40,518 bases of DNA, taken from NCBI GenBank assembly GCA_947384055.1, contig CANDFO010000017.1, forward strand, positions 1-40,518, read 5' to 3'. The stretch comes from an uncultured Flavonifractor sp. (GTDB lineage Bacteria; Bacillota; Clostridia; Oscillospirales; Oscillospiraceae). A model generated the notes under the pieces. It saw nothing but the letters and a program-made list of their open reading frames with translations. It ran no database searches and was not told where the DNA came from. The first letter of the stretch is position 1. Every line of letters starts with the position of its first letter. The translations under genes were made by a program, and so were the position numbers. Of this stretch, positions 16,401-24,096 are shown one piece after another.

Positions 16401-17465
16401 TTAGCTCAAAGCCTCCTGAATGACGTCGAACAGGACGAACTGGCCCACGTCCTCGGCGGCCTGGTCGGCCTCGATGTTGCCGCCCTGGACCATGTCGTTC
16501 TGCATCCCCTCATAGTAGCCCTTGATGGCTCCGTCGCTCAGACCGGCGGTCAGATCGGCGATGTTGAACCAATGGGCGTCGCCCACCTGGAGCAGGTTGG
16601 CCTCCAGGCTGGTCTTGGTCTGGCTGGCGCAGTACTGGGCCACGGTCTCGTAGTTCTCCGCCTTGGAGCCCCAGTCCATGCCCTTGTACAGGGCGCGGCT
16701 GAAGCGCACCAGGATGTCGTGGTTAGCCTCGGCATACTTGGGCAGGCAGATCCAGCTGGAGATGTTGGTGGAGCCGTCGGCAAACTCGATCTCCTTGGAG
16801 CCGGCTACCTGCTGAAGGATCTGGCCGGAGTAGGGATTCCAGCACACGGCGGCGTCGATGTCGCCGGACACGGCGGCGGGCACCATGTTGTCGATGCTCA
16901 TGTCGTAGGGGTCCACGTCGTCCCGGGTCAGACCGGCCACCTTCAGGGCGTTGTCAAAGGTGGTCTCGGAAGAGGAGCCGGAGTTGAAGGCGATGGTCTT
17001 GCCGGCCAGGTCCTCCACGGACTCGATGCCGCTGTCGGGCATGACGACGACCTTATCCACGGTGTGGACGGAGCTGGGGGCAAAGATGATGGCGTTGCCC
17101 AGGATACACAGGCGGTGAGCGCCCTTGCCGATGTAGGCCAGGTCGATCTCGCCGCTCTCCATGGCGGCGATCTCAGAGGGGCCGTCGGGGAACTCGTTGA
17201 GGACCACGGTAATGCCTTCCTCCTCAAAGAAGCCCTGCTCCATGGCGGACAGGACGCCCCAGAGGGAGGCGTAGTTGGGCATGTAGGCGATGTTCAGGGT
17301 GACAGGCTCGGGCCCGGCGGGCTCGGGGGTGCCGGCGGGTGCAGGAGTTCCGGCGGGGGCGGGGGTGGGCGTGGCAGCGGAGCCGCCGGAGTTGCCGGAG
17401 TTGCCGCAGGCCGCCAGGGCAAACACCATGGACAGGGCAAGCAGCAGAGCAGTCAGTTTCTTCAT
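16401..17465 (-). CDS. ABC transporter substrate-binding lipoprotein (SsuA/TauA/NMT1-like)
   Basis: A 354-residue lipoprotein with signal peptide and lipobox LAAC (Cys20), a Gly/Ser/Pro/Thr linker (residues 21-52), then a periplasmic-binding type 2 fold (LNIAYMPNYASLWGVLSAMEQ onward). The family delivers sulfonates, nitrate, thiamin precursors and other small molecules to SsuBC-type importers. Conserved landmarks are GFFEEEGITVVL, IAAMESGEIDLAYIG and the hinge AGKTIAFNSGSSSE. AAGGAGG precedes the ATG. It is third in the permease-ATPase-binding protein order. The ligand is not determined. The setting would favour a sugar derivative or sulfonate. Confidence 0.9.
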   Translation of the reverse strand: MKKLTALLLALSMVFALAACGNSGNSGGSAATPTPAPAGTPAPAGTPEPAGPEPVTLNIAYMPNYASLWGVLSAMEQGFFEEEGITVVLNEFPDGPSEIAAMESGEIDLAYIGKGAHRLCILGNAIIFAPSSVHTVDKVVVMPDSGIESVEDLAGKTIAFNSGSSSETTFDNALKVAGLTRDDVDPYDMSIDNMVPAAVSGDIDAAVCWNPYSGQILQQVAGSKEIEFADGSTNISSWICLPKYAEANHDILVRFSRALYKGMDWGSKAENYETVAQYCASQTKTSLEANLLQVGDAHWFNIADLTAGLSDGAIKGYYEGMQNDMVQGGNIEADQAAEDVGQFVLFDVIQEALS

Positions 17466-17531
17466 TTGGTTTCCTCCTTAACATGTTGTGGTTCTTACCT
17501 GTATCCTTACCGCCTTACGGCGGACAGGAGC

Positions 17532-18326
17532 TTATTTACGGACCTCCAGGTACTCCTGATAGACCTCATTCCAGATTTCGGCCTTGAGCTCCATAAAGCG
17601 GGGGTCGCTCTTGGTGGCCTGGTCCCGGGGATAGGGGATGTCGATGTCCACAATGCGCTTGATGCGCCCGGGCCGGGCGGACATGATGACCACCCGCTGG
17701 GCCAGGAGCACCGCCTCGTCTACGTCGTGGGTGATGAAGAAGCAGGTCTTTTGCTCCTGCTCCCAGGTGTTCAGCAGCTCGGTCTGGAGCTGTGCCCGGG
17801 TCTGGGCATCCAGAGCGCCGAAAGGCTCATCCATCAGGAGCACCTCGGGGTTGTTGGCATAGGCCCGGGCGATGGCCACCCGCTGCTTCATGCCGCCGGA
17901 GAGCTCCTTGGGGAAGGAATTCTCAAAATCCTCCAGGCCCACCATCTTGATGTACTTGCGAGCGATTTCCTCGCACTCGGCCTTGGGCAGCCGCTTCATC
18001 TGGGGACCGAACATGACGTTTTGAATAACGGTCTGCCAGGGAAACAGGGCGTACTGCTGGAATACCACGCCCCGCTCCACGCCGGTGCCCTGAATAAGCT
18101 TGCCGTCCAGGTAGCATTCGCCGCTGCTGGCCTCATGAAGGCCGGCCAGAACGTTGAGCAGGGTGGACTTGCCGCAGCCGGAGGGTCCCACCACGCAGAC
18201 GAATTCGTTCTCCATAATGTCCAGGTTGACGCCGTTGAGGGCCACGGTTGTGCCGTGGTCGCCGCGGTACTCCTTGACCACGTTTTTGATTTGAATCTTT
18301 ACGCCCCTTCCCGCTTCTCCTGCCAT
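17532..18326 (-). CDS. ABC transporter ATP-binding protein (SsuB/TauB type)
   Basis: A 264-residue nucleotide-binding subunit. Walker A GPSGCGKST near 43, Q-loop FQQYALFPW near 88, signature LSGGMKQR near 142, Walker B VLLMDEPFGALD near 162 and H-loop FITHDVDEA near 195 are all present. The LFPW Q-loop and ARPGRI tail are typical of nitrate/sulfonate/taurine importers. The start overlaps the end of the permease gene by 28 bases, with AAAGGAGG upstream, showing co-translation. Confidence 0.94.
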   Translation of the reverse strand: MAGEAGRGVKIQIKNVVKEYRGDHGTTVALNGVNLDIMENEFVCVVGPSGCGKSTLLNVLAGLHEASSGECYLDGKLIQGTGVERGVVFQQYALFPWQTVIQNVMFGPQMKRLPKAECEEIARKYIKMVGLEDFENSFPKELSGGMKQRVAIARAYANNPEVLLMDEPFGALDAQTRAQLQTELLNTWEQEQKTCFFITHDVDEAVLLAQRVVIMSARPGRIKRIVDIDIPYPRDQATKSDPRFMELKAEIWNEVYQEYLEVRK

Positions 18327-19093
18327 GAGGTCAGCCTCCTTTCGATGATGTCCACCAGGATGTTCAGCAGGGTGCCGATGATCCCGATGATAATGATATA
18401 GCCCAGCATAGCGTTGGTTTCAAAGGTGGTCTGCAGGGTGCGGATGCGCATGCCCAGGCCGGCCCGGGCCCCGGTGGACTCGGCGGCCAGCAGGGTGGTC
18501 AGCCCCGCGCTCAGGCCCAGCCGCACGGCGGTGAGGATGAAGGGCACCGTGGCGGGCAGGGTAATGCGGAAGAAGATGTCCATGTCGTTGGCCCCCAGAA
18601 CCCGGGCGGCCTTGACCAATGTGTTGTCGATATTGCGGATGCCGTGGAAGATGGTGATGCACATGGTCATAAAGGTGCAGATCCAGATGAGCACCACCGA
18701 GGGAGTGCGGCCGATGCCCAGCATGATGACGATCAGCGGCGCGTAGGCCAGGGCCGGAATGTTGCGGATGAAGTTAATCCAGGGCTCAATGATCTTGCGG
18801 ACCGGGGTATACCAGGCCATCAAAAAGGCCATGGGCAGAGCCGTCAAAAAACCCAGGGCAAAGCCCAGGATGACCGAGAGCATACTGCTGCAAAAATCGC
18901 TGAGGAGGGCCTCCCGCTCCACCATGGTTTTCAGGCCGTCCAGAACCGCCGGGGCAAACGGGAAACTGCGCCCGGTCTTTTCCCCGATGGACAGCAGGTA
19001 CCACACCACCAGTGCCACCAGCAGGGAAATCAACAGCCACACCTTGTCGTTAATGACCAGCTTTTTCTGCCTGAGTTTCGCTTCGTTGCTCAT
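18299..19093 (-). CDS. ABC transporter permease (SsuC/TauC type)
   Basis: A 264-residue membrane subunit with about six TM segments. The EAA loop typical of BPD permeases is AARVLGANDMDIFFRITLPA near residue 162, which docks to the ATPase. PWINFIRNIPALAYAPL and FHGIRNIDNTLVKAARVLGA match SsuC/TauC proteins. AAAGGAAGG precedes the ATG. It is the first gene of the importer set, 111 bases after larA, with no clear terminator between, so it may be transcribed from the fba promoter. Confidence 0.94.
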   Translation of the reverse strand: MSNEAKLRQKKLVINDKVWLLISLLVALVVWYLLSIGEKTGRSFPFAPAVLDGLKTMVEREALLSDFCSSMLSVILGFALGFLTALPMAFLMAWYTPVRKIIEPWINFIRNIPALAYAPLIVIMLGIGRTPSVVLIWICTFMTMCITIFHGIRNIDNTLVKAARVLGANDMDIFFRITLPATVPFILTAVRLGLSAGLTTLLAAESTGARAGLGMRIRTLQTTFETNAMLGYIIIIGIIGTLLNILVDIIERRLTSWQEKREGA

Positions 19094-19204
19094 AACACAC
19101 CTTCCTTTGCGCTTGCCGAATCCGTTCCGGCTTTATCGGGGAACGGCTGTCCGGCAGCTTTTTTTGCTCTCTTCTCCGCTTGGGGCAGTATCCTGTTTCA
19201 CGGC

Positions 19205-20689
19205 TCAGCCGCCGCAGCCGCAGCACCCGTTGGTGCCGTCGTAGGGCTGGTCCTTCATGCAAAGGTGGACGGCCCCCACCTTGAAGGTTTTGGGCAGGGC
19301 CAGAATATTGGGATGCTCACCCACAAACTTCTTCTTCGCGTCGGCCAGGGCTTCCTCAAAGGTGGCCCTGGTCTTGAGGCCCATGCCCCGGGCGATGCCC
19401 GGCTCCTGGGCGCCTACAATGTAAATGGCGGCGGTGTTCATCTCGGCGATGTGCCCGCAGCTCATCATGGAAAAGCCGTGGAAGGGATGGAAGGCATTGC
19501 AGAAGCGGTACTTGCGGATGTACTCCTGATTGGTGGCAAAATACTCCCCGTACCGGTTCATATCGGGCAGAATGTTCATGTGGTCGTGCTGGAACATCTC
19601 ATAGAGTTCCCGCAGATAGGGCCAGCGCTCGTCGTGAAAGTACCCGTTGCAGATGGAAGAGCAGATGATAACGCAGTTGTCCTTCATTACCCGCTTGTGG
19701 CGGATGACCTGGGCGGACAGGGCCTGCATCATCTGGATGGGGTTGGTGCCCATGCCGTCGCCGTAGTGGAAGGCCTGAGGCATGCCGAACACCATCACAT
19801 CGTACTTCTTCTCCGCCCAGGGCACGTAGGTGCGCTTGTCGGCGATTTCCCAGCTCACCGGCATCATCTCCCGGGCATAACCGGAGAAAATCGCGATCTG
19901 CCGGGAGTAGGTGTCCAGCACCGCGTCGCAGCAGAAGAAGGGATGCCCCATCTTCTCCTCCATCCACATGCCGATCTCGTCAAATTTGGTACGCATGAGA
20001 TTCTTTCCGGACACAGGGGTAAAGTCCGGCCGGTGCATCACGTCGGGGACATGGTGGCTGGCGATGCTCCGCCAGTGGGTAATGCCCGTGGCGCAGTGCT
20101 TATAGCCGCCGGAATAGCCGCCGTAGGGGTTTCCCTGGGTGTGCCCGATGAGGATGGGAATGTCTGCGTCGAACACGTATTTGTTCATGAGCACCGGGTC
20201 CCCCCGGCGGGTGGTCCCCAAGTCCACCATATGGTCCGGGTCCTCGCTGTCATGGGAGGTGATCTGGCCGGTGTAATAGAACTCGCCGAAAAGCTCCTCC
20301 CCCAGAATCTGCTTCATCTCTCCCACAGTGGCCCGGGGATGCAGACCGTTGGAGAACAGCAGCAGGATGTCCTTTTTCTCCACCCCGGCGGCGTAGAGCT
20401 CCTCCAGACAGGCCCGGATAGACACCCGCCGGTGGGCGGTGGGCTGGCAGCCTCCCTTCACAATGTCGGGGATGACGAACACCGCGGTTTTGCCGGGGCC
20501 CGCCAGCTCCCGCAGGGGCGGCATTCCGATAGGATTGCGGATACTCTCCAGCGTGGCGGCGTACAGGCTGTCCCAGTCCTGGGGCAGACAGGGCGGGTCG
20601 GCCACCGTTTCCCCGGGAATGAATACGTCGGTGCTGTCCGGCAGGTCCGCGGCCATCAGGCCGTGGCCATATTCAAACTCCAATTTCAT
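19205..20689 (-). CDS. LarA-family (nickel-pincer nucleotide) racemase/epimerase homologue
   Basis: A 494-residue LarA/DUF2088 protein. Lactate racemase LarA uses a Ni-pincer nucleotide bound through a lysine and a histidine. Family features kept here: NGLHPRAT (H117), IGHTQ (H183), the SGGYKH motif (193-198, K197 at the cofactor-lysine position) and nearby histidines (H205, H212, H213). The C-terminus ends in CCGCGG, not usual for LarA and a possible metal site. GGGAGG precedes the ATG, and it lies 12 bases after the tpi gene. LarA relatives act on various 2-hydroxy acids and aldonates, so here it may epimerise a sugar acid. No larB, larC or larE for cofactor synthesis is in the window. Confidence 0.85.
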   Translation of the reverse strand: MKLEFEYGHGLMAADLPDSTDVFIPGETVADPPCLPQDWDSLYAATLESIRNPIGMPPLRELAGPGKTAVFVIPDIVKGGCQPTAHRRVSIRACLEELYAAGVEKKDILLLFSNGLHPRATVGEMKQILGEELFGEFYYTGQITSHDSEDPDHMVDLGTTRRGDPVLMNKYVFDADIPILIGHTQGNPYGGYSGGYKHCATGITHWRSIASHHVPDVMHRPDFTPVSGKNLMRTKFDEIGMWMEEKMGHPFFCCDAVLDTYSRQIAIFSGYAREMMPVSWEIADKRTYVPWAEKKYDVMVFGMPQAFHYGDGMGTNPIQMMQALSAQVIRHKRVMKDNCVIICSSICNGYFHDERWPYLRELYEMFQHDHMNILPDMNRYGEYFATNQEYIRKYRFCNAFHPFHGFSMMSCGHIAEMNTAAIYIVGAQEPGIARGMGLKTRATFEEALADAKKKFVGEHPNILALPKTFKVGAVHLCMKDQPYDGTNGCCGCGG

Positions 20690-20701
20690 ATGCGCCCTCC
20701 C

Positions 20702-21538
20702 TTACGCGCCCAAATACAGGCGGATAATCTCCAGATATTCCTCAGGATAGAAGCCAATCTCCCCCTGGAACCGGGTAAGGGCGATGAGGCCCCCGTCGAT
20801 CTCCGGGATGGAAGCCAGCATCACGGCGTTGTCCGCTTTCAGTCCGCCGCCGTATACCACGTCCATGCCGCCGGTGCGCTCCTTCACAAACCGGGCAATT
20901 TTCGTGATGTACTCTTTTCCGGCCGGGGTCTTGCCGGGACCAATGGACCACACCGGCTCATAGCCGACGACCACCCTGCTTTTGTCCACCCCGTCCAGAC
21001 CGGCCTCCAGCTGCTCGCCCAGCACCCGCTCCCATCGGGGCTGCTCCTCGCTGGTCTCCCCAATGCAGTAGAGCACCGTCAGGCCCGCGTCCTGGGCGCA
21101 TTTGATCTCCTGGTTCAGCAGGCGGTTGACGGCGCTCATGTCCGTGACGCCGGCCTCGGCTAAAATACCCTTTTTGTCGTTGCGCTCCTCGCAGTGGCCG
21201 ATGAGGGTGGACACACAGCCCATGGCCTTCACGATGGAAGCGGGGCGATTGGTGGTGAAGGCCCCGAAATTGCCCCCTGCCGCCGTATTCATGCGGTACA
21301 CCCCCTGGCTGCCCAGCTTCACCGGGCTGCCGGGGGTCAGCGCCGCCGCCGCCGACAGCAGGTGGGCCTCCGGCAGGTACTGGACGAATTCTACCTGGGC
21401 GGGGTCGTACTTCCGCAGGGCCTCCTGGGTGCCGTTTACCACCGCCGCTCCCCACTCCCTCACCGGGGCCAGGCGGTTGACGCCCCCCAGCTCTACCGGC
21501 ACGTCAAAGCGCTTGAGGTTGAGATAAATATGCTTCAT
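20702..21538 (-). CDS. Triosephosphate isomerase family protein (divergent)
   Basis: A 278-residue TIM-barrel isomerase. The catalytic residues are all present: N7/K9 (YLNLKRF), H115 in IGHCEERN and E194 in GYEPVWSIGPG. The phosphate-loop glycines VYGGGLK are near residue 229. It is longer than standard TpiA (about 250) and the N-terminus and loop 6 (GPGKTPAGKEY) are atypical. Divergent TIM paralogues such as EryH isomerise other ketose phosphates, so a dedicated catabolic role is as likely as glycolysis. AAGGAGG precedes the ATG, 7 bases after the pfk stop. Confidence 0.86.
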   Translation of the reverse strand: MKHIYLNLKRFDVPVELGGVNRLAPVREWGAAVVNGTQEALRKYDPAQVEFVQYLPEAHLLSAAAALTPGSPVKLGSQGVYRMNTAAGGNFGAFTTNRPASIVKAMGCVSTLIGHCEERNDKKGILAEAGVTDMSAVNRLLNQEIKCAQDAGLTVLYCIGETSEEQPRWERVLGEQLEAGLDGVDKSRVVVGYEPVWSIGPGKTPAGKEYITKIARFVKERTGGMDVVYGGGLKADNAVMLASIPEIDGGLIALTRFQGEIGFYPEEYLEIIRLYLGA

Positions 21539-21545
21539 GCCCGGC

Positions 21546-22709
21546 TCACCTCCTTAACAGCGCGTATTCCGGGAACCCGTCCCCCATCAGGGGCAGGGCA
21601 TAATCAAAAAATCCGTCGGAGATCTGATTGCCCTGCGCAATCCACTCCAGGGGGAACTTTTTCTCCACGTTGGCCACCTGAGACAGGGGAACCAGACACA
21701 GGCTGCTGCGGTACTCCGGCTCCCGCTGGGCGCGGATGGCCACCATGGAGCCGCTCTCCCCCTTCAGGGCGGATTCCACCGCGAATCTGCCCACGGCGTA
21801 GGCCTCCGACCGGTCGGTGGAGGACACATAGGGAATGCTGGCCCGGCCCAGAAGTCCTGGCTTCTCCGCGCGGGATTTCAGCCCCAGCTCCCGGATGATC
21901 CGGTCGGCGATATGCTGGGCGGTTCCCCCGGGAACGGTGTGTCCAAAGCCGTCCACAATACCCGTGTCTGCCAGGGGCCTGCCATCCAGCCCGCAGATGC
22001 CCTCGCTGACCGTGACCAGCAGGCCCCGTCCCCTGGCGTAGCTGCGCTCAATGTCGGCCAGCATCCGCGCCTCGTCCACCGGGACCTCGGGCAGATAGGT
22101 GAGCACCTCGCAGTCGGTCAGCCGCCCGGCCAGGGCGCTGGCGGCCGTCACCCACCCGGCGTTCCGACCCATGAGCTCCAGCACCACCACATGGATGGGC
22201 AGGCTGGAGGCGTCCAGCGCCAGCTCAGCGGCGCTGAGCGCCGCATACCGGGCGGCGGAGCCGAAGCCGGGGCAGTGGTCGGTAAGGTCCAGGTCATTGT
22301 CCATAGTCTTGGGTATGCCGATAACCCGCAGCTCCAGTCCCTCCTGCCTGGCCAGCTCGTTTACCTTGTTGCAGGTATCCATGGAGTCGTTGCCGCCGTT
22401 GTAGAAAAAGCAGTCGATGTGAAACTTTTTCAGGGTCTCCAGCACCACGGGATAATCCGCCTCTCCCAGCTTCCGGCGGCAGGAGCCGATAGCGGAGGCG
22501 GGGGTGTGGCCCAGCTTGGTGATTTCGGCGGCGGGAACCTCTGTCAGGTCCAGGAGGTCGCCCTTTAAAATACCCTCTGCGCCGAAGCGGGCGGCGTAGA
22601 TTTTATCCACCCGGCCGGAGGCCCGGGCAGACTCCACCACTCCCTGCAGGGAGCAATTGATCACCGCCGTGGGGCCGCCGCCGTGGGCTACCAGAATGTT
22701 CGTCCCCAT
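21546..22709 (-). CDS. 6-phosphofructokinase family, PPi-type signature
   Basis: A 387-residue phosphofructokinase-family enzyme that would phosphorylate fructose-6-P or a related ketose-6-P. GGNDSMD at 105-111 places Asp at the position that is Gly in ATP-PFKs, and PKTMDNDL (K134, D137) has the Lys found in PPi-dependent enzymes instead of the Gly of ATP enzymes. This suggests pyrophosphate as donor. Asn107 in place of the usual Asp is unusual. MGRNAGW near 192 is the sugar-phosphate loop. The ATG at 22709 with AAGGGG upstream is preferred to a TTG overlapping the fba stop. It is tightly coupled to fba. Confidence 0.88.
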   Translation of the reverse strand: MGTNILVAHGGGPTAVINCSLQGVVESARASGRVDKIYAARFGAEGILKGDLLDLTEVPAAEITKLGHTPASAIGSCRRKLGEADYPVVLETLKKFHIDCFFYNGGNDSMDTCNKVNELARQEGLELRVIGIPKTMDNDLDLTDHCPGFGSAARYAALSAAELALDASSLPIHVVVLELMGRNAGWVTAASALAGRLTDCEVLTYLPEVPVDEARMLADIERSYARGRGLLVTVSEGICGLDGRPLADTGIVDGFGHTVPGGTAQHIADRIIRELGLKSRAEKPGLLGRASIPYVSSTDRSEAYAVGRFAVESALKGESGSMVAIRAQREPEYRSSLCLVPLSQVANVEKKFPLEWIAQGNQISDGFFDYALPLMGDGFPEYALLRR

Positions 22710-22711
22710 AC

Positions 22712-23869
22712 TCAAATCCCCTTGGCGCGGTAGCGCTCCGCCATCTCATCCAAACTGACGTTCTCAATCAGGGGGGCTTTACCCACGCTGTCAAATTCCA
22801 CAATAAGGGTACCCACCACTTCCTTCACGCCCCGCTCAATGCAGTCCACAATGCACCCGATGTCCTCGTCGGGCACGTTGCCGTACATGACCGTATCCAT
22901 GATGGGGGGCAGGAACACCCGCGGGTCAAAGGCGGAGGGGTTGGCCAGCAGCAGATGGTAGATTCCGCTGATGGAGGTCTTTTCCCGCAGCTCCGGCTCA
23001 TTTTTAAACAGCTCCCGCAGGTTGCGCGTGACGGCCAGCCGGATGTCGGTATCCACATTGATTTTGCGGATGCCCAGCTTGGACACCTCTTTCAGCTGCT
23101 CCTTTTTAATGCCGTAGGCGTCGTGGATATCCCCGCCCAGGGCGTTGATCTCAGAGACAATGTACTGGGGCACAGTGGAGGAGCCGTGGCTGACCAGCGT
23201 CCCCTCGATGCCTTCGTGCATCATGCACTCCTTGGTGGCAATGGCAATCTCCTTGCGGATGACGGTGTCCTTGCCCTTGTTGGCGCCGTGCTTGGTGCCG
23301 TAACTGATGGCCAAGGCGTCCACCCCGGTCTGACGGAAGAATTTCACCGCGTCCATAGGATTGGTATAGGTGGAGGTGGCGGCAAACACGTGGTCCTCCA
23401 CCCCGGCCAGCACGCCCAGCTCGCCCTCTACGGTGACGCCCCGGGCATGGGCATATTTGACCACCTCCCGGGTCAGCTCCACATTCTCGTCAAAGGGGAG
23501 GGCGGAGCCGTCGATCATCACAGAGGTATAGCCGCCCTCAATGGCCGCTACGCAGGAGTCCAGCGTCTTTCCGTGGTCCAGGTGCAGGGCCACGGGAATG
23601 GGGGAGTCCACGGCGTATTTTTTGACCGCGTTGGCAATGTTCAGGGCGCCCTTTTTCTTGTCCTCCAGAGTACCCTGGGCAAAGTCGGTCCGTCCGCCCA
23701 TGAAGGCGTTGGCCAGATCCGCGCCCTGTAAAATAGCGGCGGAGCGGAACATCTCATGGACCTCAATGACCGCCTTGGCTTGGCAGACAGCGTTTACATT
23801 GAACGCGCCCTGGGCGTAGTTATAGGTTTCCGTGGCGTCCAGAATCGCTTTCATCGGAACCAGTGGCAT
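22712..23869 (-). CDS. Class II (zinc) fructose-bisphosphate aldolase family
   Basis: A 385-residue class II aldolase that would split a ketose 1,6-bisphosphate into DHAP and an aldehyde. Zinc and catalytic residues are visible: HLDHG (D98, H99), E150 in VEGELG, H194 in YGTKHGANKG and H228 in SHGSS. DTDIR near 285 is the phosphate-binding/NVDTD motif. It is longer than the common 285-360 residues, with a C-terminal extension. The ATG at 23869 with GGAGGG upstream is chosen over a TTG that overlaps this site. It is first gene of the fba-pfk-tpi-larA operon. Fructose versus tagatose or another ketose cannot be decided. Confidence 0.9.
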   Translation of the reverse strand: MPLVPMKAILDATETYNYAQGAFNVNAVCQAKAVIEVHEMFRSAAILQGADLANAFMGGRTDFAQGTLEDKKKGALNIANAVKKYAVDSPIPVALHLDHGKTLDSCVAAIEGGYTSVMIDGSALPFDENVELTREVVKYAHARGVTVEGELGVLAGVEDHVFAATSTYTNPMDAVKFFRQTGVDALAISYGTKHGANKGKDTVIRKEIAIATKECMMHEGIEGTLVSHGSSTVPQYIVSEINALGGDIHDAYGIKKEQLKEVSKLGIRKINVDTDIRLAVTRNLRELFKNEPELREKTSISGIYHLLLANPSAFDPRVFLPPIMDTVMYGNVPDEDIGCIVDCIERGVKEVVGTLIVEFDSVGKAPLIENVSLDEMAERYRAKGI

Positions 23870-23901
23870 AGCATTTCCCTCCAACAGCGGCGTACCGCTT
23901 A

Positions 23902-23920
23902 ATTATTTAAATTAAATAAT
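23902..23920. promoter_or_regulatory. AT-rich palindromic operator candidate
   Basis: ATTATTTAA-A-TTAAATAAT is a perfect 19-base dyad, 33 bases before the fba ATG and just downstream of a promoter. Its AT content stands out from the surrounding GC-rich DNA. AT-rich dyads of this kind are typical of ROK/NagC-type operators, so the ROK protein at 11132-12361 is a candidate ligand (inference). Confidence 0.6.
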
Positions 23921-23932
23921 GTACATATTTAT

Positions 23933-23961
23933 AGAATACACCAAACGAATTGCTCGCACAA
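23933..23961 (-). promoter_or_regulatory. Putative promoter of the fba operon
   Basis: Minus-strand TTGTGC (-35), 17-base spacer, TATTCT (-10). Transcription would start just before the palindrome at 23902-23920, allowing repression by a roadblock. Confidence 0.5.
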
Positions 23962-24033
23962 GTTGGAAAAAACGCCAAAATTTTCGCCGTATTTTAGGTG
24001 AGTATCACAAGGAGCACCGCGTGCATAAGGTCA

Positions 24034-24059
24034 GGCCTCCGGCCTTTTCCGACAAGCTC
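24034..24059 (+). repeat. Right-end fragment of element A
   Basis: GGCCTCCGGCCTTTTCCGACAAGCTC matches the last part of element A (4904-4925) with one base lost. The rest of the element is absent. It sits between the fba promoter region and the next transporter operon. Confidence 0.55.
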
Positions 24060-24087
24060 AGAGCCCCCGGCATATGCCGGGGGCTCT
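24060..24087. terminator. Perfect palindromic hairpin terminator
   Basis: AGAGCCCCCGGCAT/ATGCCGGGGGCTCT is a perfect 28-base palindrome, 9 bases beyond the stop of the permease gene at 24097. Its likely role is ending the minus-strand transporter operon, although the T-rich run (GTTTTC) is on the plus side. Confidence 0.65.
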
Positions 24088-24096
24088 GTTTTCACG

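Noticed and set aside
18644..21163. An 839-codon plus-strand frame across the permease, larA and tpi genes
   Set aside because: It spans three solid genes on the opposite strand and has a His/Gly/Gln composition typical of antisense frames.
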